A stretch of DNA of 64,000 bases from assembly GCA_964616465.1 (NCBI GenBank), contig CAZTTO010000004.1, positions 62,001 to 126,000 on the forward strand. Reading direction: 5' to 3'. Numbering within the stretch: position 1 is the first letter of the stretch; every line of letters starts with the position of its first letter. Positions 17,510 through 26,286 of the stretch are shown here, one piece after another. A program made the translations under genes and the position numbers. The DNA comes from JAFLBI01 sp964616465. GTDB taxonomy: Bacteria > Bacteroidota > Bacteroidia > Chitinophagales > Chitinophagaceae. The notes below the pieces were generated by a model, which made no database searches, was not told the DNA's origin, and was given only the letters and a program-made list of their open reading frames with translations.

Positions 17510-18883
17510 ATGCCTAAACAATCTATTTCAAGAAGGAACTTGATAAAAGCACTTGGACTTACAGCAGGTGCAACTGTTCTATCTTCTGACCATTGGGCTG
17601 CTTATAACCCTTTTGATGAAGCTCTTGAAGGATTAGATGAATTAAAAAGTATCAACCCCGATCAACCCATTACCGCCATTACCTTAGGAGCTGGTAATCG
17701 AGGGAATGTGTATGGAAATTACGCAGTGCAATACCCAAATCAACTGAAAATTATTGGTGTTGCAGAGCCTATTGCAATTAGGAATGAACGGTATGCGAAA
17801 AAGCATCAAATTCCAGATTCAGCTAGATTCTCCACTTGGGAGCAGGTGTTTACAAAGCCTAAAATGGCCGATGCTATTATTATAACAACACCAGATGATC
17901 TACATTTTGGTCCTTGTATGAAAGCATTGGATATGGGTTATCATGTTTTATTAGAGAAACCAATTTCCCCCAGTGAAAAAGAGTGTAAACAAATTCTAGA
18001 AAAAGCAAAGAAGTCGGGTAAGATTGTTGCAGTTTGTCATGTCTTACGTTATGCTCCTTATTTCATTGCACTAAAAAGCATCATTGAAAGTGGAGTTCTT
18101 GGTAAACTGGTGAGTGTTCAGCATTTCGAACCTATTGAACACATCCATATGAGCCATTCGTTTGTAAGAGGTAATTGGCATAATAGTAAACAAACAGCGC
18201 CTATTATTTTAGCGAAAAGCTGCCACGACCTCGATATTCTAAGATGGTTAGTTGGAGTCCCAAGCCGACAAATACATGCTTTGGGTAATTTGAGTTGGTT
18301 TCATTCTGGCAATGCACCGCAAGGTAGTACTTCAAGATGTACCGATGGTTGTGCCGTAGAGAAAAGTTGCCCATATTCAGCACTTAAAATTTATTACCGA
18401 GATCGTACGTATAATTACGTGTTTGATTTACCAGAAGATAAAGCAGCTCAACCAGAGTTTGTGTTACAACAATTAAAAACAACCAACTATGGAAGATGTG
18501 TTTACAAAATGGATAATGATCAGCCAGACCACTACACTTGTAATATAGGTTTTGATGGAGAAGTAACTGTGAGTTTCTCAATGGAGGCATTTACTTCTTA
18601 TCATGGTAGAAGAACCAGACTTATGGGTAGTTTGGGCGATGTAGTGGGCGATATGACTAGCTTTGTTCATACCGATTTTCTAACAGGAAAAAAAACTGAG
18701 TGGAAGCAAAGTACTGATGGACATGGAGGAGGCGATTGGCGTTTGGTGGGGAATTTTATTCAGGCTGTTTCTAAAAATGATCCTTCACTGCTCACATCTA
18801 CAATTGATGCATCCATAGAAAGTCATTTAATGGCATTTGCAGCCGAGAAAAGTAGGTTGAGTGGAAATGCGGTAAAAATGTGA
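17510..18883 (+). CDS. Tat-exported Gfo/Idh/MocA-family oxidoreductase
   Basis: A 457-residue NAD(P)-dependent oxidoreductase. A twin-arginine signal (SRRNLIKALGL, residues 7-17) directs the folded, cofactor-loaded protein across the inner membrane. The Rossmann fold starts near residue 53 (ITLGAGNRGNVYG), and the family motif LLEKPISPS, with its catalytic Lys, is near residues 148-156. A cysteine-bearing insertion (about 275-290) is unusual. Substrates of this family are mostly sugars or inositols, and the actual one is unknown. The gene appears monocistronic and converges on the peptide ABC gene. Confidence 0.88.
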   Translation: MPKQSISRRNLIKALGLTAGATVLSSDHWAAYNPFDEALEGLDELKSINPDQPITAITLGAGNRGNVYGNYAVQYPNQLKIIGVAEPIAIRNERYAKKHQIPDSARFSTWEQVFTKPKMADAIIITTPDDLHFGPCMKALDMGYHVLLEKPISPSEKECKQILEKAKKSGKIVAVCHVLRYAPYFIALKSIIESGVLGKLVSVQHFEPIEHIHMSHSFVRGNWHNSKQTAPIILAKSCHDLDILRWLVGVPSRQIHALGNLSWFHSGNAPQGSTSRCTDGCAVEKSCPYSALKIYYRDRTYNYVFDLPEDKAAQPEFVLQQLKTTNYGRCVYKMDNDQPDHYTCNIGFDGEVTVSFSMEAFTSYHGRRTRLMGSLGDVVGDMTSFVHTDFLTGKKTEWKQSTDGHGGGDWRLVGNFIQAVSKNDPSLLTSTIDASIESHLMAFAAEKSRLSGNAVKM

Positions 18884-18888
18884 TAGTA

Positions 18889-20574
18889 TTATGCAAAAGC
18901 ATTCTCCAAGCGTGGCATACTGTCTAACAACTTTTTAGTGTAAGGATGTTGTGGTTGATTGTATAATTGGTCTGCAGAACCTCTTTCAACTATTTCACCT
19001 TGCTGCATGACAAGAATACGGTCGCTGATATAGCGAATTACTGAAAGGTCGTGAGAAATAAACAAGGCAGAAAAGCCCATTGATGCTTTTAAATCATTCA
19101 ATAAATTTAATACTTGTGCCTGCACACTAACATCTAAAGCACTAACACTCTCATCGCAAACAACTAATTGTGGTTCTAACATCAATGCTCTGGCAATTAC
19201 AATTCGTTGTCTTTGTCCACCACTGAACTCATGTGGATATCTATTAAATGCAGCTGCATCCAAACCAACCCTTTGTAACATATGTATAACTTTCTGCTTA
19301 GCTAATTCTCTTTGAATATTGGGTTGGTGAACAATTATTGGCTCTAATAAAGCATCGCCAATACGTTGACTAGGAGAAAGAGAAGAGTAGGGGTCTTGAA
19401 AAATGATTTGGAACTGAGGTCTTAATTTCTTTAAAGATGCTAAACTTGTTGTTGTAATACTTGCGCCATTAAAAAAAACTTCACCTAAAGATGGTTCAAT
19501 CAGCCTAAGTATTGCCCTGCCCAAAGTTGATTTCCCACATCCGCTTTCACCAACCAATCCTACAGTTTCACCTTTTTTGATATCAAATGAAACATTCTTC
19601 ACTGCATCGAACCATTCTTCGGTTTTACCTAACCAGGTTTTCTTTAATGGATAGCGAACTGAAACATTTTTGACCTCTAAAAGAAAAGCATCACTATTGG
19701 ATGGTTTATTAGGAATTATTTTTTCAATAATTTTCTTTTCTTCCAAAAAGTCTGCAACTACGGGAAGTCTTTCTCCTTTTTCGTGCATGGAAGGTCTACA
19801 TTGCAGCAAGGCTTGTGTGTAAGGATGAACGGGGTGTTGTAATATATTTTTACAAGACCCATGCTCAACAACTTTCCCCTTATACAACACAGTTACATAA
19901 TCGGCAATTTCTGCAACAACACCTAAGTCGTGGGTAATGAACAAAATACCCATTCCTTCTTCTTGCTGAATCTTTTTAAGTAGGTAAAGAACTTCTTTTT
20001 GCACTGTTACATCTAATGCGGTTGTTGGTTCATCGCAGATGAGTAAAGAAGGCTTTGCGCTAATAGCCATCGCAATCATTATGCGCTGTTTTTGACCGCC
20101 ACTTAATTGATGCGGATATGCATTGAATGCTCTAAGAGGGTTTGGAAGATTTACTTGTTCTAATAATTCCAAAACCCTTTTTTTCTTTTCATTATGAGTG
20201 CCAGGAAAATGATCTAATCTTTCTAAAATCTGTTCCCCGCATCGCATAAGCGGATTAAGCGAAGTCATGGGCTCTTGAAATACAACCGAAATTGTATTGG
20301 CTCTGAATGATCTAACTGAGTCATTATCAAGCGTTAGTAAGTCTGTGCTTTTGTCGCCTTTATACAATAGAATTTCCCCACTTACATATTCGGCTGGTGG
20401 CGAGGGAACCAATTTGGGGATACTCATTGCAGTGAGCGTTTTTCCAGAGCCAGATTCACCTACCAAAGCATGTATTTGTCCTTTGAAAACCTTCAAGTTC
20501 ATATTATCCAATGCAAGCAGATCCTTGAATTGAATGCTAAGTTTTCGTATTTCCAAGAGTAACTCGGCAGGCAT
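18889..20574 (-). CDS. peptide/nickel-type ABC transporter, double ATP-binding protein
   Basis: A 561-residue protein with two complete ABC ATPase domains joined in tandem, like YejF or a DppD-DppF fusion. Domain 1 (about residues 5-260) has Walker A GESGSGKT, signature LSGGQKQR and Walker B LLICDEP. Domain 2 (about 300-555) has GESGCGKST, FSGGQRQR and VVCDESVSALD. The Ser in place of Thr/Pro after DE in domain 2 is common in this group. It energises import of oligopeptides or similar solutes. No permease or binding-protein gene is adjacent, so its partners are outside the window. Confidence 0.92.
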   Translation of the reverse strand: MPAELLLEIRKLSIQFKDLLALDNMNLKVFKGQIHALVGESGSGKTLTAMSIPKLVPSPPAEYVSGEILLYKGDKSTDLLTLDNDSVRSFRANTISVVFQEPMTSLNPLMRCGEQILERLDHFPGTHNEKKKRVLELLEQVNLPNPLRAFNAYPHQLSGGQKQRIMIAMAISAKPSLLICDEPTTALDVTVQKEVLYLLKKIQQEEGMGILFITHDLGVVAEIADYVTVLYKGKVVEHGSCKNILQHPVHPYTQALLQCRPSMHEKGERLPVVADFLEEKKIIEKIIPNKPSNSDAFLLEVKNVSVRYPLKKTWLGKTEEWFDAVKNVSFDIKKGETVGLVGESGCGKSTLGRAILRLIEPSLGEVFFNGASITTTSLASLKKLRPQFQIIFQDPYSSLSPSQRIGDALLEPIIVHQPNIQRELAKQKVIHMLQRVGLDAAAFNRYPHEFSGGQRQRIVIARALMLEPQLVVCDESVSALDVSVQAQVLNLLNDLKASMGFSALFISHDLSVIRYISDRILVMQQGEIVERGSADQLYNQPQHPYTKKLLDSMPRLENAFA

Positions 20575-20662
20575 GGTTTTTTATTTGAATGGGTTAAGTT
20601 AGCGATTCTTTAAAGATTAGGTAATTTTTACACATATCTATTTTTCATGCATCCCTTTGTGC

Positions 20663-20670
20663 TACATTTG
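20663..20670 (+). promoter_or_regulatory. -7 promoter box for ccmC
   Basis: TACATTTG fits TAnnTTTG and lies 34 bases before the ATG at 20705. It falls inside a longer TTG-initiated reading frame and is one reason to reject that upstream start. Confidence 0.5.
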
Positions 20671-20704
20671 CACCCATCCAAAGCCCAATATAAACCCGAT
20701 AAGC

Positions 20705-21388
20705 ATGGTTAAACACTGGTGGAAATTGCTTGCTTTTTTACTCTTGATGTACACTTGCACCATGGGGTTTTTAGTTGAAATTCCTCGTTTAGACGATCGA
20801 TTGCAGGAATCCATTAGAAACTTATTTTTTCATGTGCCTATGTGGTTTGGCATGATGCTGCTATTTGGGACATCTTTAGTTTATTCAATCAAATACCTTT
20901 ATAAGCCTAGTTTACAAAATGATGTTTGGGCAGTCGAATTTGCAAATACGGGTATTCTTTTTGGTATATTGGGATTAGTCACCGGCGCCATTTGGGCTAA
21001 TTATCAGTGGGGTGCTCCTTGGAGTGGTGATGCAAAACAAAATGGAGCTGCTATTGCATTACTTATTTATCTAGCATATTTTGTATTACGCGGTGCTATG
21101 AACGATGAAGAGAAGAAGGCTAGAATTGGCGCAGTGTATAATATTTTTGCATTTTTCATGCTTTTTCCCACAATATGGATTTTACCTCGATTAACTGAGA
21201 GTTTACATCCTGGTGGACAAGGAAGCGAAGGGAATCCTGGAATTAACGGCAGCGACTTGGCACCATCTATGCGTGTGGTATTTTGGCCTGCTGTATTTGG
21301 ATGGACTTTAGTTGGAGTTTGGATTACTCATTTGCGATATCGCTGGAGAATATTGCAAGAAAATAAATGGAACCATGAAAAAAATTAA
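20705..21388 (+). CDS. ccmC: cytochrome c biogenesis protein CcmC/CcsA-like
   Basis: A 227-residue inner-membrane protein with about six transmembrane helices that handles heme for cytochrome c maturation. The tryptophan-rich heme-interacting segment WANYQWGAPWSGD sits after the third helix, and conserved histidines flank it (FFHVPMW, LHPGG). I start it at ATG 20705. A TTG start at 20657 would place the promoter box inside the gene and add a cysteine-rich tail. Its last 14 bases overlap the small ccmD-like gene. ccmB lies 3 kb away on the other strand. Confidence 0.9.
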   Translation: MVKHWWKLLAFLLLMYTCTMGFLVEIPRLDDRLQESIRNLFFHVPMWFGMMLLFGTSLVYSIKYLYKPSLQNDVWAVEFANTGILFGILGLVTGAIWANYQWGAPWSGDAKQNGAAIALLIYLAYFVLRGAMNDEEKKARIGAVYNIFAFFMLFPTIWILPRLTESLHPGGQGSEGNPGINGSDLAPSMRVVFWPAVFGWTLVGVWITHLRYRWRILQENKWNHEKN

Positions 21389-21569
21389 TTTCTTACTACT
21401 TGCCATGTTTGCTTTTATTGGCTTCGTTCAAGCGCAACCCAATAGTGATAGCTTAATGATGAGCAATGGTAAAATATATGTTGTGATGGCAGTAGTAGTC
21501 ACAATTGTCTTAGGATTGTTTCTCTATTTATTTCTGCTGGATCGGAAAATCAGCAAACTAGAAAAGTAA
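21375..21569 (+). CDS. CcmD-family small membrane protein
   Basis: A 64-residue protein with an N-terminal signal or first helix (MKKINFLLLAMFAFIG), a second hydrophobic segment near residues 32-52 and the characteristic positively charged tail LDRKISKLEK. CcmD-like proteins help release holo-CcmE from the CcmABC complex. The ATG overlaps the end of ccmC by 14 bases, which indicates translational coupling. A longer frame beginning at 21312 has a better-supported ATG at 21375, because the signal-like start follows it directly. Confidence 0.82.
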   Translation: MKKINFLLLAMFAFIGFVQAQPNSDSLMMSNGKIYVVMAVVVTIVLGLFLYLFLLDRKISKLEK

Positions 21570-21602
21570 ACGATTGCAAACCAAATATTAAATCAATTTC
21601 AC

Positions 21603-23021
21603 ATGTCAAATCAAGCCTATAGCTTCTTCCAAAGCGTTGAGAGAAGCTTCGACAAAGCAGCAAAATTCACAAAACTCGATAAGGGTTTGTTAGAACAAAT
21701 TAAAGCATGTAATAGCATTTACAGCATGCGTTTCCCAGTAAAAATGGACGATGGACGTATTGAAGTAATTGAAGCTTATCGTGTTCAACATTCTCATCAT
21801 AAAACACCATGTAAAGGTGGTATTCGTTTTAGCATTGAAGTAAACCAAGATGAAGTGATGGCGCTAGCAGCATTAATGACTTATAAATGTGCTATCGTTA
21901 ACGTTCCTTTTGGTGGTGGAAAGGGGGGTATCAAAATTGACCCTCGTAAATACAGTACTTATGAGTTGGAAAAAATTACTCGTCGTTATACTGCCGAACT
22001 TGTAAAGAAAAATTTTATTGGTCCAGGTACGGATGTTCCTGCTCCAGACTACGGAACTGGTGAGAGAGAAATGGCTTGGATAGTTGATACTTACCAATCA
22101 TTGAAGCCAGGAGAAATTGATGCTGCAGGTTGTGTTACAGGTAAGCCAATTACACAGGGTGGTGTTCGTGGAAGAAAAGAAGCAACTGGATTAGGTGTTT
22201 TCTTTGGTGTTCGTGAAGTATGCAGTATGCCTGATATAATGGAAAGACAAGGCTTATCAGTTGGTATTGAAGGCAAAACCATTGTTGTACAAGGTTTAGG
22301 AAACGTAGGTTACCACTCTGCTAAATATTTCCGTGAAGCTGGTGCTAAAGTAATTGCAATTGCTGAGTATGAAGGTGCAATATTTAATGCGGAAGGATTA
22401 AACGAAGAAGAAGTTTTCCAGCATAGAAAGAAAACAGGTTCAATTCTTAATTTCCCAGGTGCAACCAATATTACAAATAGCAAGGAAGCATTGGAGTTAG
22501 CTTGTGATATTTTAATTCCAGCTGCTCTTGAAAACGTAATCAATCATGAAAATGCTGATCGCGTTAAAGCTAAAATAATTGGTGAAGCTGCAAATGGTCC
22601 TTTAACTCCAGAGGCTGATGAAATTTTAGCTGCTAAGAAAGTTTTGGTTATTCCTGATATGTATTTGAATGCGGGTGGTGTAACTGTTTCTTATTTTGAG
22701 TGGTTGAAGAACTTAAGCCACGTTCGCTATGGACGTATGGAGAAGAGATTTACTGAAAATTTGAATGGACATATTTTAGGTCAGATTGAAGAGTTGACTG
22801 GCAAAAAAGTTTCTGAAAAAGAAAGAGGCTTCATTATGCATGGTCCTGAAGAAGTTGACTTGGTACACAGTGGTTTGGAAGAATCTATGATCAGCGCAAC
22901 ACGTGAAATCATGGATATTTGGAGAAATAATCCTGAAATTCCTGATATGCGTACTGCAGCTTATGTAAATGCAATTAATAAGGTAGGTACTAGCTATGCT
23001 GAATTGGGTATTTTCCCTTAA
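21603..23021 (+). CDS. glutamate dehydrogenase (Glu/Leu/Phe/Val dehydrogenase family)
   Basis: A 472-residue enzyme that interconverts glutamate and 2-oxoglutarate plus ammonia, linking nitrogen and carbon metabolism. Substrate-binding segments are PCKGGIRF (Lys71), MTYKCAIVNVPFGGGKGG (Lys95, Lys107) and PAPDYGTGEREM. The Rossmann motif VQGLGNVG is near residue 229. The length and absence of extra domains fit the hexameric catabolic or dual-cofactor type. Coenzyme choice is not readable with confidence. The gene is monocistronic with a strong terminator. Confidence 0.94.
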   Translation: MSNQAYSFFQSVERSFDKAAKFTKLDKGLLEQIKACNSIYSMRFPVKMDDGRIEVIEAYRVQHSHHKTPCKGGIRFSIEVNQDEVMALAALMTYKCAIVNVPFGGGKGGIKIDPRKYSTYELEKITRRYTAELVKKNFIGPGTDVPAPDYGTGEREMAWIVDTYQSLKPGEIDAAGCVTGKPITQGGVRGRKEATGLGVFFGVREVCSMPDIMERQGLSVGIEGKTIVVQGLGNVGYHSAKYFREAGAKVIAIAEYEGAIFNAEGLNEEEVFQHRKKTGSILNFPGATNITNSKEALELACDILIPAALENVINHENADRVKAKIIGEAANGPLTPEADEILAAKKVLVIPDMYLNAGGVTVSYFEWLKNLSHVRYGRMEKRFTENLNGHILGQIEELTGKKVSEKERGFIMHGPEEVDLVHSGLEESMISATREIMDIWRNNPEIPDMRTAAYVNAINKVGTSYAELGIFP

Positions 23022-23045
23022 TAGTATCAATTCCTAAAATAATAC

Positions 23046-23070
23046 AAAGCCTCCTTTGGGAGGCTTTTTT
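23046..23070 (+). terminator. terminator of the glutamate dehydrogenase gene
   Basis: AAAGCCTCC pairs with GGAGGCTTT around a 4-base loop and is followed by T4. It sits 25 bases after the stop codon. Confidence 0.9.
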
Positions 23071-23071
23071 A

Positions 23072-23512
23072 TTATTGTTTGGGCCAATTGGGTATTTGGT
23101 TAATCATGCTATAAGCTCCATTCATAAAATGAAAGGCTGCATGTGCGTTTCCGTTTGTTATAATTAAATACTTAACCTGAAGAGTTGCGTGATAATGAAT
23201 GGCCTGCTGTAAAACTTTTTCATTTAATTGAACTGATGACTCTTTGCATTCAATTAACATCCAAGGTTCATTTTCATTATAAATAACAATATCGCAACGA
23301 CGGTTTTGTCCGTATAGTTTAATTGGTTTTTCAACAGCCATACAAGCCGTTGGATATTGCATTATTTCAGCTAAATAGCTAATCCAATGCTGTCGAACCC
23401 ACTCTTCAGGGGTTAAAGCTACCATCTTCCTTCTCACAGGATCAAAAATGAAAGGCTTCTCAGCCCTTTTTTCAATACGAAAGTGGAAATTGGGAAAGTC
23501 AATTTGTAGCAT
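23072..23512 (-). CDS. solitary HSDR_N-type (PD-(D/E)xK fold) protein
   Basis: A 146-residue protein resembling the N-terminal nuclease domain of type I restriction HsdR subunits. The candidate active-site residues are Asp74 (RRCDIVIY) and Glu88/Lys90 (LIECKES), with a Gln nearby (QQAIHYH). No helicase, methylase or specificity gene is present, so it is not part of a restriction system here. Such stand-alone proteins are widespread in Bacteroidota, often close to holA, but their function is not established. A DNA repair or replication role is only a guess. It is divergent from the AMP nucleosidase gene. Confidence 0.82.
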   Translation of the reverse strand: MLQIDFPNFHFRIEKRAEKPFIFDPVRRKMVALTPEEWVRQHWISYLAEIMQYPTACMAVEKPIKLYGQNRRCDIVIYNENEPWMLIECKESSVQLNEKVLQQAIHYHATLQVKYLIITNGNAHAAFHFMNGAYSMINQIPNWPKQ

Positions 23513-23562
23513 GATTCAAAAGTAAATCATATTTTAGCCGATTTAAGAAAAAGGAATGAACT

Positions 23563-24336
23563 ATGAAAACGAAAGAAGAAATTGTACAAAACTGGTTACC
23601 ACGTTATACCGGACAGTCGCTTTACCAATTTGGTCGTTATATTTTGTTAACCAACTTCAGTAACTACGTACAAATGTTCGCCGATTGGCATGGTGTTCCT
23701 GTTGTTGGAAAGGATCGTCCATTTCAATGTGCTACTGCAGATGGTATTACAATTATTAATTTTGGAATGGGGAGTCCAGGTGCAGCCACTGTTATGGACT
23801 TACTTACTAGTATTGATCCTGCAGCTGTATTATTCTTAGGGAAATGTGGAGGATTAAAAAAGAGAAACAAAATTGGCGACTTAATTCTACCTATTGCAGC
23901 AATTAGAGGAGAAGGTACTTCGAACGATTACTTTCCTCCAGAAGTTCCAGCTTTACCAGCTTTCGCATTACAGAAAGCAATCTCCACTACCATTCGCGAT
24001 TATGAAGTGGACTATTGGACTGGCACTGTATATACTACCAATAGAAGAGTATGGGAGCACGATGAAGAGTTTAAATCCTATTTACAGCAAGTGCGAGCTT
24101 ACGCAATAGATATGGAAACTGCAACCATTTTCACAGTTGGTTTTTATAATAAAATCCCAACAGGTGCATTGTTGTTAGTGAGCGATCAGCCTATGATTCC
24201 TGAAGGGGTAAAAACGGAGGAAAGTGATAAAAAAGTAACTGGAGCTTATGTTGAGAATCACCTAAAAATTGGGATAGACTCATTGAAGCAGCTTATCAAT
24301 AATGGCTTAACGGTTCGTCACCTTGTGTTTGATTAA
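23563..24336 (+). CDS. amn: AMP nucleosidase
   Basis: A 257-residue nucleoside-phosphorylase-fold enzyme that splits AMP into adenine and ribose 5-phosphate, a purine salvage and energy-balance step. The glycine-rich base-binding segment FLGKCGGLKKRN and the acidic ribose-binding segment AIDMETATIF identify the MTA/SAH-nucleosidase-like superfamily. Its overall resemblance is to the short Bacteroidota-type Amn, which lacks the large N-terminal domain of E. coli Amn. It converges on ccmB, and the two stop codons share a TTAA. Confidence 0.88.
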   Translation: MKTKEEIVQNWLPRYTGQSLYQFGRYILLTNFSNYVQMFADWHGVPVVGKDRPFQCATADGITIINFGMGSPGAATVMDLLTSIDPAAVLFLGKCGGLKKRNKIGDLILPIAAIRGEGTSNDYFPPEVPALPAFALQKAISTTIRDYEVDYWTGTVYTTNRRVWEHDEEFKSYLQQVRAYAIDMETATIFTVGFYNKIPTGALLLVSDQPMIPEGVKTEESDKKVTGAYVENHLKIGIDSLKQLINNGLTVRHLVFD

Positions 24337-24995
24337 TCCTTCCACAAAAAAGGGAATAGGATAAATGCTAATGCAATTACTAAAATATCCATTCCTACTA
24401 GAATGGCAACAAGGTTTGTGAGGTTTGATTGTATGATGCTCGAAAAAGCCGTATTAGCAATTTTCATGAGCAACAACAATTGAGGAATAATTAAAGGAAA
24501 ACCCATAATAGCCATGAGGGCCGCTTGCTGCTGCGCTTGTGCTGCAATAGAGGCTAAAAAAGTAAATACAAATCCAAGACTTATTCCACCTAAGCAGGCA
24601 ATACCCATGAATTTCAACAAATAGGTAATTGGATTGCCTAATAAAAGAGTGAATAATCCCATGGTCAGTAAACTCATTGTCAGCATAAGCACAGTATTGA
24701 AAATGAGTTTGCTGATCATAAAATCTACAGCACCCGAAACACTGTAATAGTACAACATCTTACCCCTGCTTTCTTGTAAAAAGCTTTTTGCAACCGCATT
24801 TACGCATACAAATAACTGGGTAATCCAAAACAATGCATTCCAAACAGCATCGTCAGGCTGACCCATTGTTAAATAAATTACAAAACTGGTTGAAGCAACA
24901 TATAGCAACACCCCATAAAAGCTATACTGCTGACGTAATTCGAGCAGCAAATCCTTCTTCACAAGTGCAATAATATGTTGGGTTCTATGACTCAT
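24333..24995 (-). CDS. ccmB: heme exporter permease CcmB
   Basis: A 220-residue inner-membrane protein with six hydrophobic segments. The N-terminal KKDLLLELRQQYSFYG segment and the GFPLIIPQLLL segment are characteristic of CcmB, the permease of the CcmABCD complex used in cytochrome c maturation. The start codon overlaps the tdk stop as TAATG, so it is translated with thymidine kinase. No CcmA ATPase is in the window, and ccmC-ccmD are on the other strand 3 kb away. Confidence 0.92.
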   Translation of the reverse strand: MSHRTQHIIALVKKDLLLELRQQYSFYGVLLYVASTSFVIYLTMGQPDDAVWNALFWITQLFVCVNAVAKSFLQESRGKMLYYYSVSGAVDFMISKLIFNTVLMLTMSLLTMGLFTLLLGNPITYLLKFMGIACLGGISLGFVFTFLASIAAQAQQQAALMAIMGFPLIIPQLLLLMKIANTAFSSIIQSNLTNLVAILVGMDILVIALAFILFPFLWKD

Positions 24996-25561
24996 TATTC
25001 ACTATGATAGCAGGTTCTGCACCGTGGCTCATATACATCCTTTTCTCCTAAAAGAACCTGTGCACTATTTTCCGTTTTTCTGTACGAGATATTAGCAATA
25101 TTGCCACATTTCACGCAAATAGCATGCAATTTAGTTATGTAATCTGCTATTGCTAACAAATTAGGCATGGCTCCAAATGGCTTTCCACTAAAGTCCATAT
25201 CTAATCCAGCTACAATTACCCGAATGCCTTTCAGGGCAAGTGTTTCACATACATGTAAAATTTCATCATCAAAAAATTGCGCTTCATCAATACCAACCAC
25301 ATCAACACCTTCGGCATATAACAAAATTTGTTGAGCGTGTTCTACTGGAGTTGAATGAATTGAGTTGGAATCATGACTAACTACTTGTTGTTCATCATAA
25401 CGAACATCAATAGCCGGCTTAAAAATTTCAACTTTAAGGTTAGCAATTCTGGCTCTTTTCAGTCGTCTGATAAGCTCTTCAGTTTTACCACTGAACATGC
25501 TTCCACAGATCACTTCAATCCATCCTCTTCTTTCTCCGCTAATATTTGGTTCAATAAACAT
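24995..25561 (-). CDS. tdk: thymidine kinase
   Basis: A 188-residue type II thymidine kinase that phosphorylates thymidine in the salvage pathway. Walker A is GSMFSGKTEE (about residues 21-30), the Walker-B-like segment is GIDEAQFF with the catalytic Glu, and the lasso region is near ISYRKTENS. Four zinc-binding cysteines sit in CVKCG and CRTC. It is upstream of ccmB with a one-base overlap. The association with a heme exporter gene is positional and has no obvious functional logic. Confidence 0.96.
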   Translation of the reverse strand: MFIEPNISGERRGWIEVICGSMFSGKTEELIRRLKRARIANLKVEIFKPAIDVRYDEQQVVSHDSNSIHSTPVEHAQQILLYAEGVDVVGIDEAQFFDDEILHVCETLALKGIRVIVAGLDMDFSGKPFGAMPNLLAIADYITKLHAICVKCGNIANISYRKTENSAQVLLGEKDVYEPRCRTCYHSE

Positions 25562-25641
25562 TCCGCCTCAAACTTATGAATCAATAATTTTTATCTAATT
25601 TTAAGCAAATTCTTACTTACCCCCCAAAAGTATCGCTTCCA

Positions 25642-26286
25642 ATGGAAAGAGTAAAGGCCCTGGTCGAGAAATTAAACCAACAATTGCAAGAAGGTGCTTC
25701 TCAAGAGCATTTATTTACGACTGTTCAGTTCCTTTATGCTGAATTGGCTGCTCAAAATCAGCAAAAAACTAACCATGCGGTGGCTGTTGTGATGCCTGCT
25801 GCTCATATTGTGCATACCAATATTGTAGAAGTAAGAGAAGAAAAAAAAGAATCTCAGGAACAGACGCCGGTTACATTGGAGCAGATTTGGATGTCAGATC
25901 CATTGGCTACAATTCCCACATTAGTGCATCAGCCACCTTTACCGGTTACAGAATTAAATGAAGCATTATCGAATCCAGTTGAAAGTTTGAATGAGAAATT
26001 GAGGATAGAGCAGTTAGAATTGGCTTCTAAACTTCAAGATGGACCCATTAAAGATCTCAAGAAAGCCATTGGAATTAACGAGCGTTTTCAATTTATACAG
26101 GAGTTGTTCAAAGGCGATGAAGCTATGTATGATCGAAGTATCAAAACCATCAATAGCTTTGAAAATATGGCAGAAGCTGAGTTTTGGATGCAAAGGGAAT
26201 TAAAATTAAAACTGGGGTGGAGCGATGAGCACCCATTGGTTCGTCAGTTTGATCAATTGGTAAGAAGACGCTTCTCTTCAAAATAA
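25642..26286 (+). CDS. Bacteroidota conserved hypothetical protein
   Basis: Product unknown. The 214-residue soluble protein has an N-terminal helical segment rich in Gln, Glu and Leu (about residues 1-40), a proline-rich linker (about 75-110) and a compact C-terminal helical domain (about 125-212) with the segment GINERFQFIQELFKGDEAMYD. The C-terminal domain seems to be the conserved part in related Bacteroidota proteins. There is no signal peptide or membrane segment. Its last 34 bases overlap the end of the Kdo transferase gene on the other strand. Confidence 0.75.
   Translation: MERVKALVEKLNQQLQEGASQEHLFTTVQFLYAELAAQNQQKTNHAVAVVMPAAHIVHTNIVEVREEKKESQEQTPVTLEQIWMSDPLATIPTLVHQPPLPVTELNEALSNPVESLNEKLRIEQLELASKLQDGPIKDLKKAIGINERFQFIQELFKGDEAMYDRSIKTINSFENMAEAEFWMQRELKLKLGWSDEHPLVRQFDQLVRRRFSSK

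Noticed and set aside
20657..20704. Upstream TTG start for ccmC
   Set aside because: The -7 promoter box lies inside this stretch, and the ATG at 20705 directly precedes the first membrane helix.
23072..23512. Evidence for a type I restriction system
   Set aside because: Only a solitary N-terminal-type domain is present, with no helicase, methylase or specificity subunit.
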